Positions 31,101-40,735 of a stretch of 64,000 nucleotides of DNA are shown here, piece by piece (the first letter of the stretch is position 1; each line of letters starts with the position of its first letter). This DNA is from Heterotrichella gracilis (Eukaryota; Sar; Xanthophyceae; Tribonematales; Xanthonemataceae). Below the pieces are notes generated by a model that saw only the letters and a program-made list of their open reading frames with translations, had not been told where the DNA came from and did not search any database. The stretch spans positions 1 through 64,000 of the forward strand of contig JAULBX010025386.1 of assembly GCA_032358255.1 (NCBI GenBank), in the 5' to 3' direction. The translations under genes and the position numbers were made by a program.

Positions 31101-33313
31101 TCGTTGCATTATACCCGTCCTGCACGAGCCACAACAGCAACCCTGTGTACCCACCGCTGGGCCCCCTTGACTCAGGATGAGGCCATCCATTTCCTGAAGG
31201 ACACATCAGCCAAGCTCATGGCGGAGCGGGACCAGCAGCTGGCACAGGTATAGTATAGTCACCAATTACCATTTGCAATTAAGATTATGGTTTTGGATTA
31301 CGATCATGCCTGGGCAAGCTCGTGGCGGGGAGGGAACAGCTGCTAGCACAGGTGCAGTCACCAATTACCATTTGCAATCTGATCATGGGTTGTGATTTGC
31401 CATTATGCCTGGGCAATCTCATGGCGGAACGGCTGCTGGCACAGTTTCATGTAGACTTGATTGCTTGCACAGTCAGCAATCATATCCACAGCAATTACAT
31501 GTACATGTGTGACGGTGGGTGTACGATTGCAACCACACATTGGGCAAGCTGCTAACGGAGGGGAAAGGGCAGCATAAAAAGCTGCTGTGATGTCGATTTT
31601 GTATTAACAATATCTATCAATGTGTGTCTTCCGGTGCAGGTGGCTGAGGCGGATGCGGTTGGTGACCAACCTGGGGATGAGGCCGCAGTCAAGGTGAGGG
31701 ACAATGGGTAGTGAGGTAAAATGAATACCGTATTTGATAAAATGATGAAACAATGAAGCAATTTGTTTGGGGTCAGGACTATGGCACATGTGATCATACG
31801 ACGAGTACATCAGGGGTATACTAATAATACTAACTGTTAGTATTATTAGTATACCCCTGAGTACATCCCCAACCTCAATCTCTGGCTCGGCCCCCCAACA
31901 AACCACCACCGACCCCTTCCAAACCCCAAATTTTAAATCCCCGCAGGCGCGCCAGGCCCCCAGGGACGACGCCAAGATCGCGGCCATGCTGGCGGGCAGG
32001 TCCCTAGTCGACCTCGCCAGGCTGTATGAGCGAGGGGGGGCTGAGGAGGAGGCAGAGGAGGCATACCGGAGGGCGCTGACGGTGGTGGAGGATGCGTATG
32101 GGGCTGACCAACCGCAGACCAGCTTTGCGGTGGCGCACCTGGCGGCATATCTGAGCAAGTGCGTGTGTTTGGATGGGGTGGGGTAGGGGGGGGGGGTTGC
32201 GTTTCTAGTGGGCGTAATGGAGGGAGTTTCTGTGGTGTGGTACGACGGTGGCTGTAGCTGCGGCTGTTGTTGATGAGGCATATGGGGGCTGACCAGCCGC
32301 AGACCAGTTTTGCTCTTTGCCCCCTGGCTGTTCACGAGCCATAACAAACTGCGCATGCAGTGGATAAGCTGCCTGGTCGCGCCCACGCTAAACCCCTGCT
32401 CCAGGCGCAATGCAAGGTTTAACCTGCTTGCAAGATGCACACTCTACACCCTGAACCCTCTCCCCAGGCGCCAAGCCAGCTCCGAGCTGCTGCGCAAAGC
32501 CTATTCCCTGTTCCAGCGCCACGTGGTGCTGGTAGAGGCCCAGCTATCGGACTCTAGCACCCGCATGCAGCGGTGGATCCGCTGCCTCAGGGCACACACC
32601 TCGCTGTTTTAATGAGCCCAGTTGTTTGCCGCTAAACCCCCCTTTCTCTTCTCCCCAGGCGCCAGGCCAGCCCCGAGCTGTTGCGCGAAGCCCACTCCCT
32701 GTTCCAGCGCTACCTCGTTCTAGTGGAGGCCCAGCCAGCAGACAGCGAATCACGCATGCAGCAGTGGATCAGCTGCCTCAGGGCGCTCACCGAGCTGTCC
32801 GAGCAGCTGGGCGAGCCAGCGCAGGCGGTGGAGTGGGCGGAGCGGGCGCTGCACGGGGTGCAGGAGGCGGTGGGGGGCGACGCGGCGCACCCTGCGCTGA
32901 CTCCCTTCTATGAGCAGGTTGCGGAGCTCAAGATGCAGGTGGGTGGGACTTGCCGAGGAAGGCGCCAATCCTGACATGCGCGCAGCACTCGAGGCCATGC
33001 CGGCGGCTGTAATTGGCACACCACATGGAGCACATGCAAAGTAACAAGTACCTAAATCCTTGAAAATATGTATGATGGAAAATATTACCCTGCGTGCTTA
33101 GCACCACATGTTGACGCCTTTCATGGTTTTCTGTAGGCTGGGGATGAGGAGGGCGCCAAGGCTGACATGCGCGCAGCTCTCAAGGCCAAGCTGGCGGCTG
33201 CCCAGAGTCAAAACCCTGGGCGCAAGCAGCAGCGGTCCGGGGCCAAGCAAGGGGGGCAGGCTGCCAAGGGGGGCAAGAAGAAGGGGCAACGGGCAGGCAC
33301 CGCCAAGTCATAG
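28139..33313 (+). CDS. Membrane-anchored TPR (kinesin-light-chain-like) protein
   Basis: Ten exons close in phase: 28139-28374, 28677-28725, 29012-29565, 29950-30115, 30632-30847, 31176-31247, about 31638-31693, 31947-32158, 32659-32938 and 33137-33313 (TAG), about 671 aa. MGQQKSG at the start could be myristoylated. Residues 14-30 form a membrane helix (LVLAGAAAVVGTAFAAM). A long Ala/Pro-rich linker follows (about 80-230), then a helical region with TPR-type pairs: AEKLQREALKIM, GLADFCFGLEKHAEAEKALR, NNLGAVLRKMGRVQEARDL, SLVDLARLYERGGAEEEAEEAYRRAL and EQLGEPAQAVEWAERALHGV. It ends in a basic Lys/Gly/Gln tail. It is presumably a protein-interaction scaffold on a membrane; the partner is unknown. 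Almost every intron holds relics of the neighbouring exon. Confidence 0.8.
28889..28935. mobile_element. Short imperfect palindrome, MITE-like, in TPR gene intron 2
   Basis: Starts CAGGGGGTGTAGTATATTTA and has arms TAGTATATTTACTAAC / GTTAGTATATATATT around TGGCATT. It shares the GTTAGTAT...ATACTAAC core and CAGGGGT-type end with the element at 31811. Confidence 0.5.
29838..29903 (+). repeat. (CCCACA)n microsatellite in TPR gene intron 3
   Basis: About ten units of ACCCAC between exons 3 and 4. Confidence 0.9.
30239..30484 (+). pseudogene. Two decayed copies of TPR gene exon 4 end
   Basis: Segments 30239-30310 and 30407-30484 each match the last ~70 nt of exon 4 (30045-30120), including GGAGAAGCATGCAGAGG-like text and GTGCAGGTGGG donors. 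Indels break the frame in both. Period is about 170 bp. Confidence 0.85.
30902..31022 (+). pseudogene. Decayed partial copy of TPR gene exon 5
   Basis: GCAGGAGACGCGCGATCTGC through GCGCAGCTGAATGAAAA (30912-30966) copies the middle of exon 5 (30725-30775). TGGAGGAGCAGGTGGGTG (31005-31022) copies its end and donor. The stretch between is deleted. Confidence 0.8.
31306..31455 (+). pseudogene. Two to three decayed copies of TPR gene exon 6 end with flanking intron
   Basis: CTGGGCAAGCTCGTGGCGGG ... CTGCTAGCACAGGTGCAGTC (31311-31358) and CTGGGCAATCTCATGGCGGA ... CTGGCACAG (31408-31444) echo exon 6 (CCAAGCTCATGGCGGAGCGG ... CTGGCACAGGTATAGTC). The following intronic CACCAATTACCATTTGCAAT is copied with the first. 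A third remnant is at 31544. Confidence 0.85.
31804..31866. mobile_element. 49-bp perfect-palindrome MITE with target-site duplication
   Basis: The element 31811-31859 starts CAGGGGTATACTAATAATAC and ends with the exact reverse complement; the arms (extending to 31810/31860) are 25 bp with a 1-nt spacer at 31835. It is flanked on both sides by AGTACAT (31804-31810 and 31860-31866), a 7-bp direct repeat as expected for a transposon insertion. CAGGG ends are typical of hAT-type MITEs, which usually make 8-bp duplications, so the superfamily is uncertain. Confidence 0.75.
32268..32412 (+). pseudogene. Decayed copies of TPR gene exon 8 end and exon 9 middle
   Basis: GATGAGGCATATGGGGGCTG ACCAGCCGCAGACCAGTTTT (32271-32310) copies the exon 8 end (32090-32130). 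GCATGCAGTGGATAAGCTGC (32354-32373) copies exon 9 (GCATGCAGCAGTGGATCAGC, 32753). Both are degenerate. Confidence 0.75.
32469..32612 (+). pseudogene. Upstream duplicate of TPR gene exon 9, ends in stop
   Basis: An acceptor (CTCCCCAG) and about 135 nt match the first half of exon 9 (32659 on) at roughly 80-85% identity and stay in frame (RQASSELLRKAYSLFQRHVV against RQASPELLREAHSLFQRYLV). The copy then runs into ...HTSLF and TAA with no donor. Splicing exon 8 to this copy is phase-compatible and would give a truncated protein. It may be a poison exon or recent relic. Confidence 0.85.
32948..33012 (+). pseudogene. Decayed copy of TPR gene exon 10 start
   Basis: GAGGAAGGCGCCAATCCTGA CATGCGCGCAGCACTCGAGG resembles the beginning of exon 10 (GAGGAGGGCGCCAAGGCTGA CATGCGCGCAGCTCTCAAGG, 33146). 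It lacks a good acceptor. Confidence 0.8.
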
Positions 33314-35288
33314 GCGGGTGGCTCGCCGCAGGCTGAGATGGACCGGTGGAGGAGTAATTCAATTTACTAGCTAGTCCCCATGTCGTGGAGATTGAAACGG
33401 CGGGTGGTTAGGTTGCTTCATTACCAGAGGTGGTTGCTGGGAGGCAGGGGCCTGGTGGGTGAAGGGCCCAGTTTTTTGGGGAGAAGGGTGGAATGCCAGC
33501 GGCCGATGTCCCAATACTGTGAGGGGGGTGCTACAGAAGGGTTGAATTTTGCAGAAAGCGCGCCGAGTGTGCACAGGTAATCAGTACTGCGCCTCTTGGG
33601 CAAGTAGTGCGGGCATTGCAGCCCCTTTGTAACCAGCTTGCACTGACAGGTAATCTTTTACCTCGCTTCAAGGTCAAGCTCAAGGCGGCCAAACCACTGG
33701 AATCAGTTCTGCTGTGAGCAGTGATGCGAGAAATTCTGGTGTAGCTGTAACTAAGCTGGGCCTTTGTTGGAATTGCCGAGAAACTGGCAGAGCAGGATCT
33801 GCAACTGCAATCATCCAACACTCCCCCACCAGTCGTCACCCACTTGAAGTGGATGACACCGCAACTGGCCTAGATGGCCTAATCGTCACCCTATACCCTA
33901 GACACCCTCAAGACCCTAGGGCAGCTTGCACCCGGCATGGGAACCACACTGACTAGCAGGTCACAAGCAACTGTTTGCCGCTGGGTGTGGCCTTTTGATG
34001 TGTGGCGTGTCCGTGCCAAGCACAGTCAGGCTTATTGCCAGCTTACCCCACAGGCCGGTCGAGGGTTCCCGGGTTGGACTTCAGTGAGACAGATCTAGCG
34101 CGAGGAAGCTTCACCAGGCTTCCACTCCGCGCTTTCCTTTCCACAGTGCTACTTGCAAGGCTGCGCTTGGCCTGGTACGCTGCACGCCGGCAGGCGCAGC
34201 ACGTGCGATACACCTAGGCCTGCCTGGTGTCCCTTGCATGTATCAGTTGCTTGCGTGCCCAGGGTGTGATGGTATGGGTCACGATACGGCATACCCACAA
34301 CCCACTTCGTTGTCAGCCACGTGTGTCTAGCCAGTTATTGCCAGCCACTCAACTCACACCAAGGGTGATTGCTGCAGGGCTTGAAGCCTCCTTGGCAGGA
34401 GGCGCCCACCTGCGACACTGAGGGCAACACCTGGGCAGGTGCTGCCGCCCACCCCTTCTGGCGAACATGGTAAGGCTGGCGGGTGCAGTGGGCTTTGAAT
34501 CATCGTTTTGTCTGCTGCACACGTGAGAATGCCCGAGTACCTGCTGTCTCGCGTGCATGCGGAGTTGGTCCCCACATGCTGGCCCAACCCCACCCTGTCA
34601 CATCCAACGGCAAACCTTGGGACCAATACTGGTCCCCACGTCTCAATAGCCTTCCCAGCAACCACTGTACCCAGTAGCAAGTTGCTTCCTGCTGGGTGCA
34701 CTGCCCAAGGGCGCTGTGTTGAGGAGGCACTTCCAAGGAGGTCGGGTATCAACTGGCATTCACACTTGTTATCTGCAACTTGTACACAACCTCTGCAAGT
34801 ACAACCACCCACCCTCCGCCTGCCCGTCCCCTTGCTCGTGCATCTCTGTAGCAAACCAGAGTGTTCTAGGGTTGCAACCCAGGACCTGACTTGGGATAGG
34901 GTAGGGTTTTGCCCAGGAGGCTTGGGACGGGCTAGGGTTTTGCTCTGAATTAAGGATGGGACCAGGCGGGGCAACTTTGACCAGAAAGAGAGCTTGGGTG
35001 TTTGGGTGCACACAAGTTGCTGGGCTCTCATTGGCGCTGTCAACCACCATCTTCAAACCCCCACTGCCACCACTTGACATATCCCCTGAGACCACCCACA
35101 CTGGTGGACCACGCAGGCACCCACTACGCACGCACGCAATTGGGACATGAATAGCCCCGCACACACCCTGCCACCCAGCGTCGGCTTGCAAGGACTGCTG
35201 GGTGGCATGGGGTGTTATCGTTGTATATATACGGTATATTGTTTTCATTTTAATTTGTCAATTTTATCAAATCGGGTCCCCTGTGCAG
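33314..35288. other. Intergenic or unresolved 5' part of the U-box gene
   Basis: No exon with recognisable similarity was found. Missing 5' exons of the U-box/ARM gene may lie here: its first recognised exon starts in phase 0 after an acceptor at 35286-35288. Several short open frames (for example 34508-34948 +) lack support. Confidence 0.35.
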
Positions 35289-38242
35289 GCTGATCCAGTC
35301 CCCGGCCAGGGCCTCCAGAGTCCCCAGGAGGAGGAGCCCCCCCCCAGCTTCGTGTGCCCCATCACCTGCAACGTCATGCGCAACCCCGTGGCGCTGCAGT
35401 GCGGCCACGTGTGCGATCGGGAGGCCATCCAGCAATATTTCGGCAGCCAGCCGGCACGCACCTGCCCTTGCTGTCGCAAGCCCACCGACCCCACCCGCCT
35501 GGCCCCCCTATTCCTGCTCAGGTAGCTAATTCCTCTTCCATACGCATTGCGCTTGATCAAGGACAGGCTGCGCCGATATGTATTAACATTATTTATTTAT
35601 GTATGTATTTAAATACATGTATTTGTGTACCTGCTCAGGACCGACTGTCAAGAATGGCTGGCAAGGGAGGCGCAGCATGCAGCGGGTGGGGTAGCACAGG
35701 CAGGATGCGGGGAGCAAGCTGCACCATTCACGCCACCCCGCCAGGTGTGTAACAAACACTCGATCGAGAAAACCCAAGAAAAAGACTGGTGATCGCATGT
35801 CACAACAGGCAAACAGTGAAAAAGACAAGGGAAGGGGTCCTTTTCTTCCGTAAATGTATAGAACCACCTGTGTGAGAGCAGGTTATCACCTTGGTAGTCA
35901 GCGCGGATTGAAAGCCTGGGGATAGGTAATGAGTTAAAGTAATGTGTTGCTGATAAAAAGATTATTTAAAACTCCCAATGCTAATTATGTTTCGTTATAT
36001 CCCCAATGAGAACTATTGACCCTTTGTGTGTTGCTTGCCTGTTAACCACACTGCATCCTGCCTGCAGGCCCCTGTACCACCATTGCCACCGACCGTCGCC
36101 CCACCTCCTCACCGCCCCGCGGTGTACGAAACGGTGCTGGCAGCCACGCCTGAAGGAGCAGTGGCATCCCTGCACCGGCTCCTTGAAAGCGGGCAAACCC
36201 GTGCAGCAATGGACTCGCTCCTAGCACAGACCCCTGCCGCCAAAAAGGAGTGCCTCGCGGCACTGGCAGAGTGGTGCAACCCATTGGGAGAGTACTTCCA
36301 AGCGCGGGCGGACACCCTTGTTGCTGCTGATGCGCTGCCCTTGTGGGTGCAGTTCTTGCACCATGGCGGCAGTCCACCACCGGCGCCAACAGCAGGGGCT
36401 GATGGGGTGGTGTGCCAGTCCCTTAGCAGCAGCAGCCAGGCGTGCCAACAGCATGCAGCAAAGGCGCTTGGCAGCATTGCGGCTGGGTCCGATCATTGCA
36501 AGGATGCAGTGGTGATGGCTGGCGCCCTCCCCCCATTGGTGCGCCTGTTGGACAGCAGCAGCCAGGCGTGTCAGGAGCTTGCAGCACTGGCCATTCGCAA
36601 CATTGCGAGCGGCTCCAAGCACCACCGGGACGCGGTGATTGGCGCTGGCGCCCTCCCCCCACTGGTGCGCCTGCTGGGCAGCAGCAGCCACTTGTGCCAG
36701 CACTATGCGGCGCGGGTGTTTGTCAACATCGCAGCCGTGTCCGATGAGCACAGGGATGCGGTGGTATCCGCTCGCGCCATCCCCCCGCTGGTGCGCCTGT
36801 TGGATGACACAATCCAGTCATGCCCGCAGCAGGCGGCATGGGCACTTGGCAACATCGCCGCTGGGTCCGATCGGCACAGGGAAGCGGTGGCGTCTGGTGG
36901 CGCCATCCCTCCATTGGTGCTCCTCTTGGGCAGCACCAGGCGGGCCTACCGGTGCCAAGCGGCAAAGGCGCTTGGCAACATCGCAGCCTTGTCCGATGAG
37001 CGCAGGGAGGCGGTGGTGAGCGCCGATGCCCTCCCGCGGCTGGTGCGCCTGCTGCGTAGAAGCAACCAGGAGTGCCAGCAGTCTGCGGCATTTGCGCTTG
37101 GCATCATTGCAGCCGGGTCCGATCAGCTAAAAGAAGCAGTGGCGTCGGCTGGCGCCATCCCCAAACTGGTGCGCCTATTGCTGGATGGCAGCAGCCAGGC
37201 AAGCCAGGAGCATGCAGCAGAGGCGCTTGGCAACATTGCGGCCGGATGCAAGCAGCGCACAGACGCAGTGGTGTCGGCTGGCGCATTCCGCCCACTGGTG
37301 CGCCTGCTGGGCAGCAGCAGCCAGGCGTGCCAGGAGCAGGCGGCACGCGCGCTTGGCAACATGGCGGCAGGGTCCAAACGGCGCAACGAAATAGTAGAGG
37401 CTATTGGCGCCATCCCCGCGCTGGTGCTCTTGTTGGATAGCAGCAGCAGCCAGGCGTGCCAGGAGCATGCAGCAAAGGCGCTTGGCAACATTGCGGTCGA
37501 GTCTGGTCAGTTGAGGGATGCAGTGGTGGCTGCTGGAGCCATCATTCCCCTGGTGCGCCTGTTGGACAGTAGCAGCTTGGCGTGCCAGGAGTGCGCAGCA
37601 CGGGCGCTTGGCAGCATTGCGTATATCGCCAAGGGGGCTCCTGATGAGCACAGGAAGGCGGTGGTGGATGCTGGTGCCATCCCCCCACTGGTGCGCCTGT
37701 TGGACAGCAGCAGCCAAGTATGCCAAGACGAGGCGGCAAGTGCGCTTGCCAAAGCTTTGTGCACTGCGGTTGCCGCTGCGGTTGGGTCCGATCAGCTGAC
37801 TGCTGACTGCTGCGGCGCCATGCTGTCGGCTGGTGCTGTTCCCCCACTGGTGCGCATGCTGGAACGCACCTGGATGACATATGATACACTCATTTACATA
37901 GTGTATTGGTCCATCGAGCACACGGATGCGGCGGTGTCTGCTGGCGCCATCACTCCACTGGTGCGCCTGCTAGGGATGGCTGACACGTATGGGTCCCGGG
38001 TTGTTGATGTGCTTGGATGCGTACGTACCAGGTCATCCAAGTGCAAGGGCGCAGTCAAGCGAGCAATCCGCGATGTTCACGGCAAGACCAAGCATATGCC
38101 CCAAGCCATTCAGGTTGATGTCAAGAGAGTGCTAGGCAAAGGCGTTGTTGGTAGAGCACTCGACGACGTTGGGCAGTTTTTCAGCGAGTTATCCGAGAAT
38201 GGACTCAGCGCTATATTTGACTATTCATCAGATGACGGTTAA
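35289..38242 (+). CDS. U-box / armadillo-repeat E3 ubiquitin ligase (5' end unresolved)
   Basis: Exons 35289-35521, 35639-35744 and 36068-38242 (TAA) close in phase. The first two encode a U-box: PPSFVCPITCNVMRNPVALQ, CGHVCDREAIQQYF, TCPCCRKPTDPTRLAPLFLL and RTDCQEWLAREAQ, with the usual conserved core. The third is one uninterrupted 2.2-kb exon encoding a helical region followed by about 11-12 ARM repeats of ~41 aa with consensus GALPPLVRLLDSSSQACQ and AAKALGNIAAGSD. U-box/ARM proteins recruit E2 enzymes and bind substrates through the ARM solenoid. The frame is open upstream to ATG 35202, whose product would start with a hydrophobic segment; the AT-rich sequence and CTGTGCAG acceptor suggest that stretch is intron instead. 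Confidence 0.85.
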
Positions 38243-40735
38243 ACAGTCCATGCATGATGCAGCCTCAACTTTGAAGGCAATGCCATCTTTATTATGATCA
38301 TGCACCTGCAACGTAATGGGTGGCAAATGATTCCATTGTTGTATTGACCTCGGGGCCATTGAATGAATTTCCAATATCCACATGTGATGATTTATTGATA
38401 AGACTTGTAAGTACTTTGTATACACGTCTGGCGTCAGGCTTTCACTTTTTTTTGTTACACGTACATTTTCCCGTTTTGTTCTTCATCTTTATGTTCTTTA
38501 TCCGGTAACTTATTGCTGGAATGCATGTAACTAACTAACTAACTAACTAACTAATTTCTGTCTGTCTGCATGCCCTTGTCTTCATTTCTTTGCCAGTGCT
38601 GCTCTTGAGATGCCTCTTCAGATTTCGGCCTGGCCATGTTGAATGTAATATTTGATCAACATCCATTTTTGGTTGCCTATGTTCCCTCCCGTTTGTGTAC
38701 AACGGACAGACTTTCAGAGTGAAGGCTAGCCTGAGACTTGACTGCGGCAGTAGCCAGTATTGCAAATGCCCGTAAGCGAATCAACAGGCCCAGCTGGGGT
38801 CAGGTTGCTGACATTATTTCGACGATCAGTGGGGGCCCCTGAGTTTTGAAACAGGTCTAAAAACTTGGGGGACCCCATGCAAATCCTCTCATATGCATGT
38901 CATTATAACCCGGGGCCCCAGTTTACTTTGATCCTTCATCCCACGTAGCCTTGATCTACTCCTTGGCCCTGCCGGCAGTTACTAACTACCGATGATCAAA
39001 CCGTGATGGCGTCGCGCGCCGCGTTCTCCATCAGTCTCTAGTGCAGGCCCCCCGTATGAAGTCATTTATGTCTAGGGGTATCATCACCTCCCAAGAGACG
39101 TATGTACAGATTTCTAGTTAGTAACCATAATTGCATTGCAGTCATTGCAATGATGTACCAGCCACCAGATATCCATTTCAAGGATCCCCAGCCTATACAC
39201 ATGCCTCGCCTGCGTATATTATCATAATTTTCGACACAGCCTGCATGATGCTGTGCCCCCTTGCATACACAGTGCGCTGCCGCAGTGTCGATCCTCCATG
39301 TGCTGTCAGAGATTCCCCAGGGGGCCCCAGACCATGCGCCACTGGCAGGTGGGAAACACAGCCACATGGTGTGCAGTATAATTGTGCTGCCAATAATGGC
39401 AGCATCATTGGAAAAGGATAGGAATACAGAGTATTGCAGCAAAAACTGGGTGCCATGGCTCAGTGCCAGAAACCACTGCACTAGCATATGCGACTAAAAT
39501 TGCAGTGCTGCCTGGTGCTGCTAAGAAAATACCAAATAAAGTGCAAGAGCATGTGATGCACATCAACAGTGTGACAGTGGATCGGCACTGTATGATGGGT
39601 ATATTGCATGTGGACAACGTGGGCTGCTGAGAGCAAGCCACCCGCCGGAGGTTGGCAGCAGGAATGGGGCGGGCAGGGGGACGGCGTAGCAGGGGGACAG
39701 CCACATATTGGGGCGACGAGCGCAAGACACCCCAGCAATCGATGATGACTAGACATACAGTACTTGAAACCACCACCAGCAGTTGAACTGAGTGACAGTG
39801 TAAACATGCAGGTATCTGGGTAAATTGACTGAAGCCCACCACATCTACCTGGCATGTTGTGACACAGAACTACAACCTTAACACAGTTGTCACAACAGTG
39901 TTGAAATCATAGCCAACAGTGGTATGGTTTACTCGATTTCAGAGGCCATCGGATGGCAGTTGCAAATGGCACTAGCCCAAGATGCCATCCACTGCCATCG
40001 GAGCAACTGACAACAGGTTTCAACAGTGGCAAGTGCACACCAGACCAGGCAAGCAGATCCTTGCAAGCAGATGCCCAAACAAAGAGCATAAAAAACGATT
40101 GTGCCCTCGGGCATCAGGCTTCCATTTACCCTAAACCCCTAAAACCCTCCTGACAGCGCTGTTACAGCGCCGCTGTACAGGCGATCCGGCACTCCTGTTT
40201 CGCTCGCAAACAGCGCAGGTTTGCGGGCGAAACACTGCGCACAAGGTTAGATTTCACGGGGAATCCCCGTGTACCGCTCCACCTCAGCGGATGTGCAGGT
40301 ACGGGGCCCCTGGGGTGCTGCTGCCTCGCAACGACCAATACGAAATGCTACACAGGGGGATCGCTGCGGCGTGGCTGCCATGGGCTGAAACCCAGGCCCA
40401 GTTGCGGGTAGCGTTCCGCAAAATAAGGGGTTAAGAGCTCCAAGGACCGAGAGCTTAGCGAGAGTAAACCTGTCGAAAGGTAAACGCGTATTTCGGAAAC
40501 ACATCGATATCTTACAAGCTTTGTACCCTGCAACCGCAGGCGCATGCTATACACCTTTTGATTGACAACCAAACGTGACCGAGCGCTGCAGCCGTGCAGC
40601 AACAGTCCTGAAACACCCAGAAAATTCACTTTCGTATCTTTGATTGCCCCATCAACGGCAGAGTTTGGAACATCAGCCCCAACAAACCCGAGTATTTGGG
40701 ACTGAATTTTCAGTATTGGCACAAGTCGAGAAACC
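38243..40735. other. Intergenic, about 2.5 kb
   Basis: Holds a (CTAA)n microsatellite at 38527-38552, a hairpin at 40198-40231 (TTTCGCTCGCAAA / TTTGCGGGCGAAA around an 8-nt loop), and CCCTAAACCCCTAAAACCCT at 40130. No coding exon was recognised on either strand. Confidence 0.4.
38527..38552 (+). repeat. (CTAA)n microsatellite
   Basis: Six consecutive CTAA units. Confidence 0.9.

Noticed and set aside
31604-32440. 278-codon open frame on the minus strand
   Set aside because: It is antisense to exons 7 and 8 of the TPR gene and crosses a palindromic element and introns.
35202-35288. ATG at 35202 as start of the U-box protein
   Set aside because: The stretch is AT-rich and ends in a typical acceptor CTGTGCAG, so it is more likely intron, although the frame is open. 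I left the 5' end unresolved.
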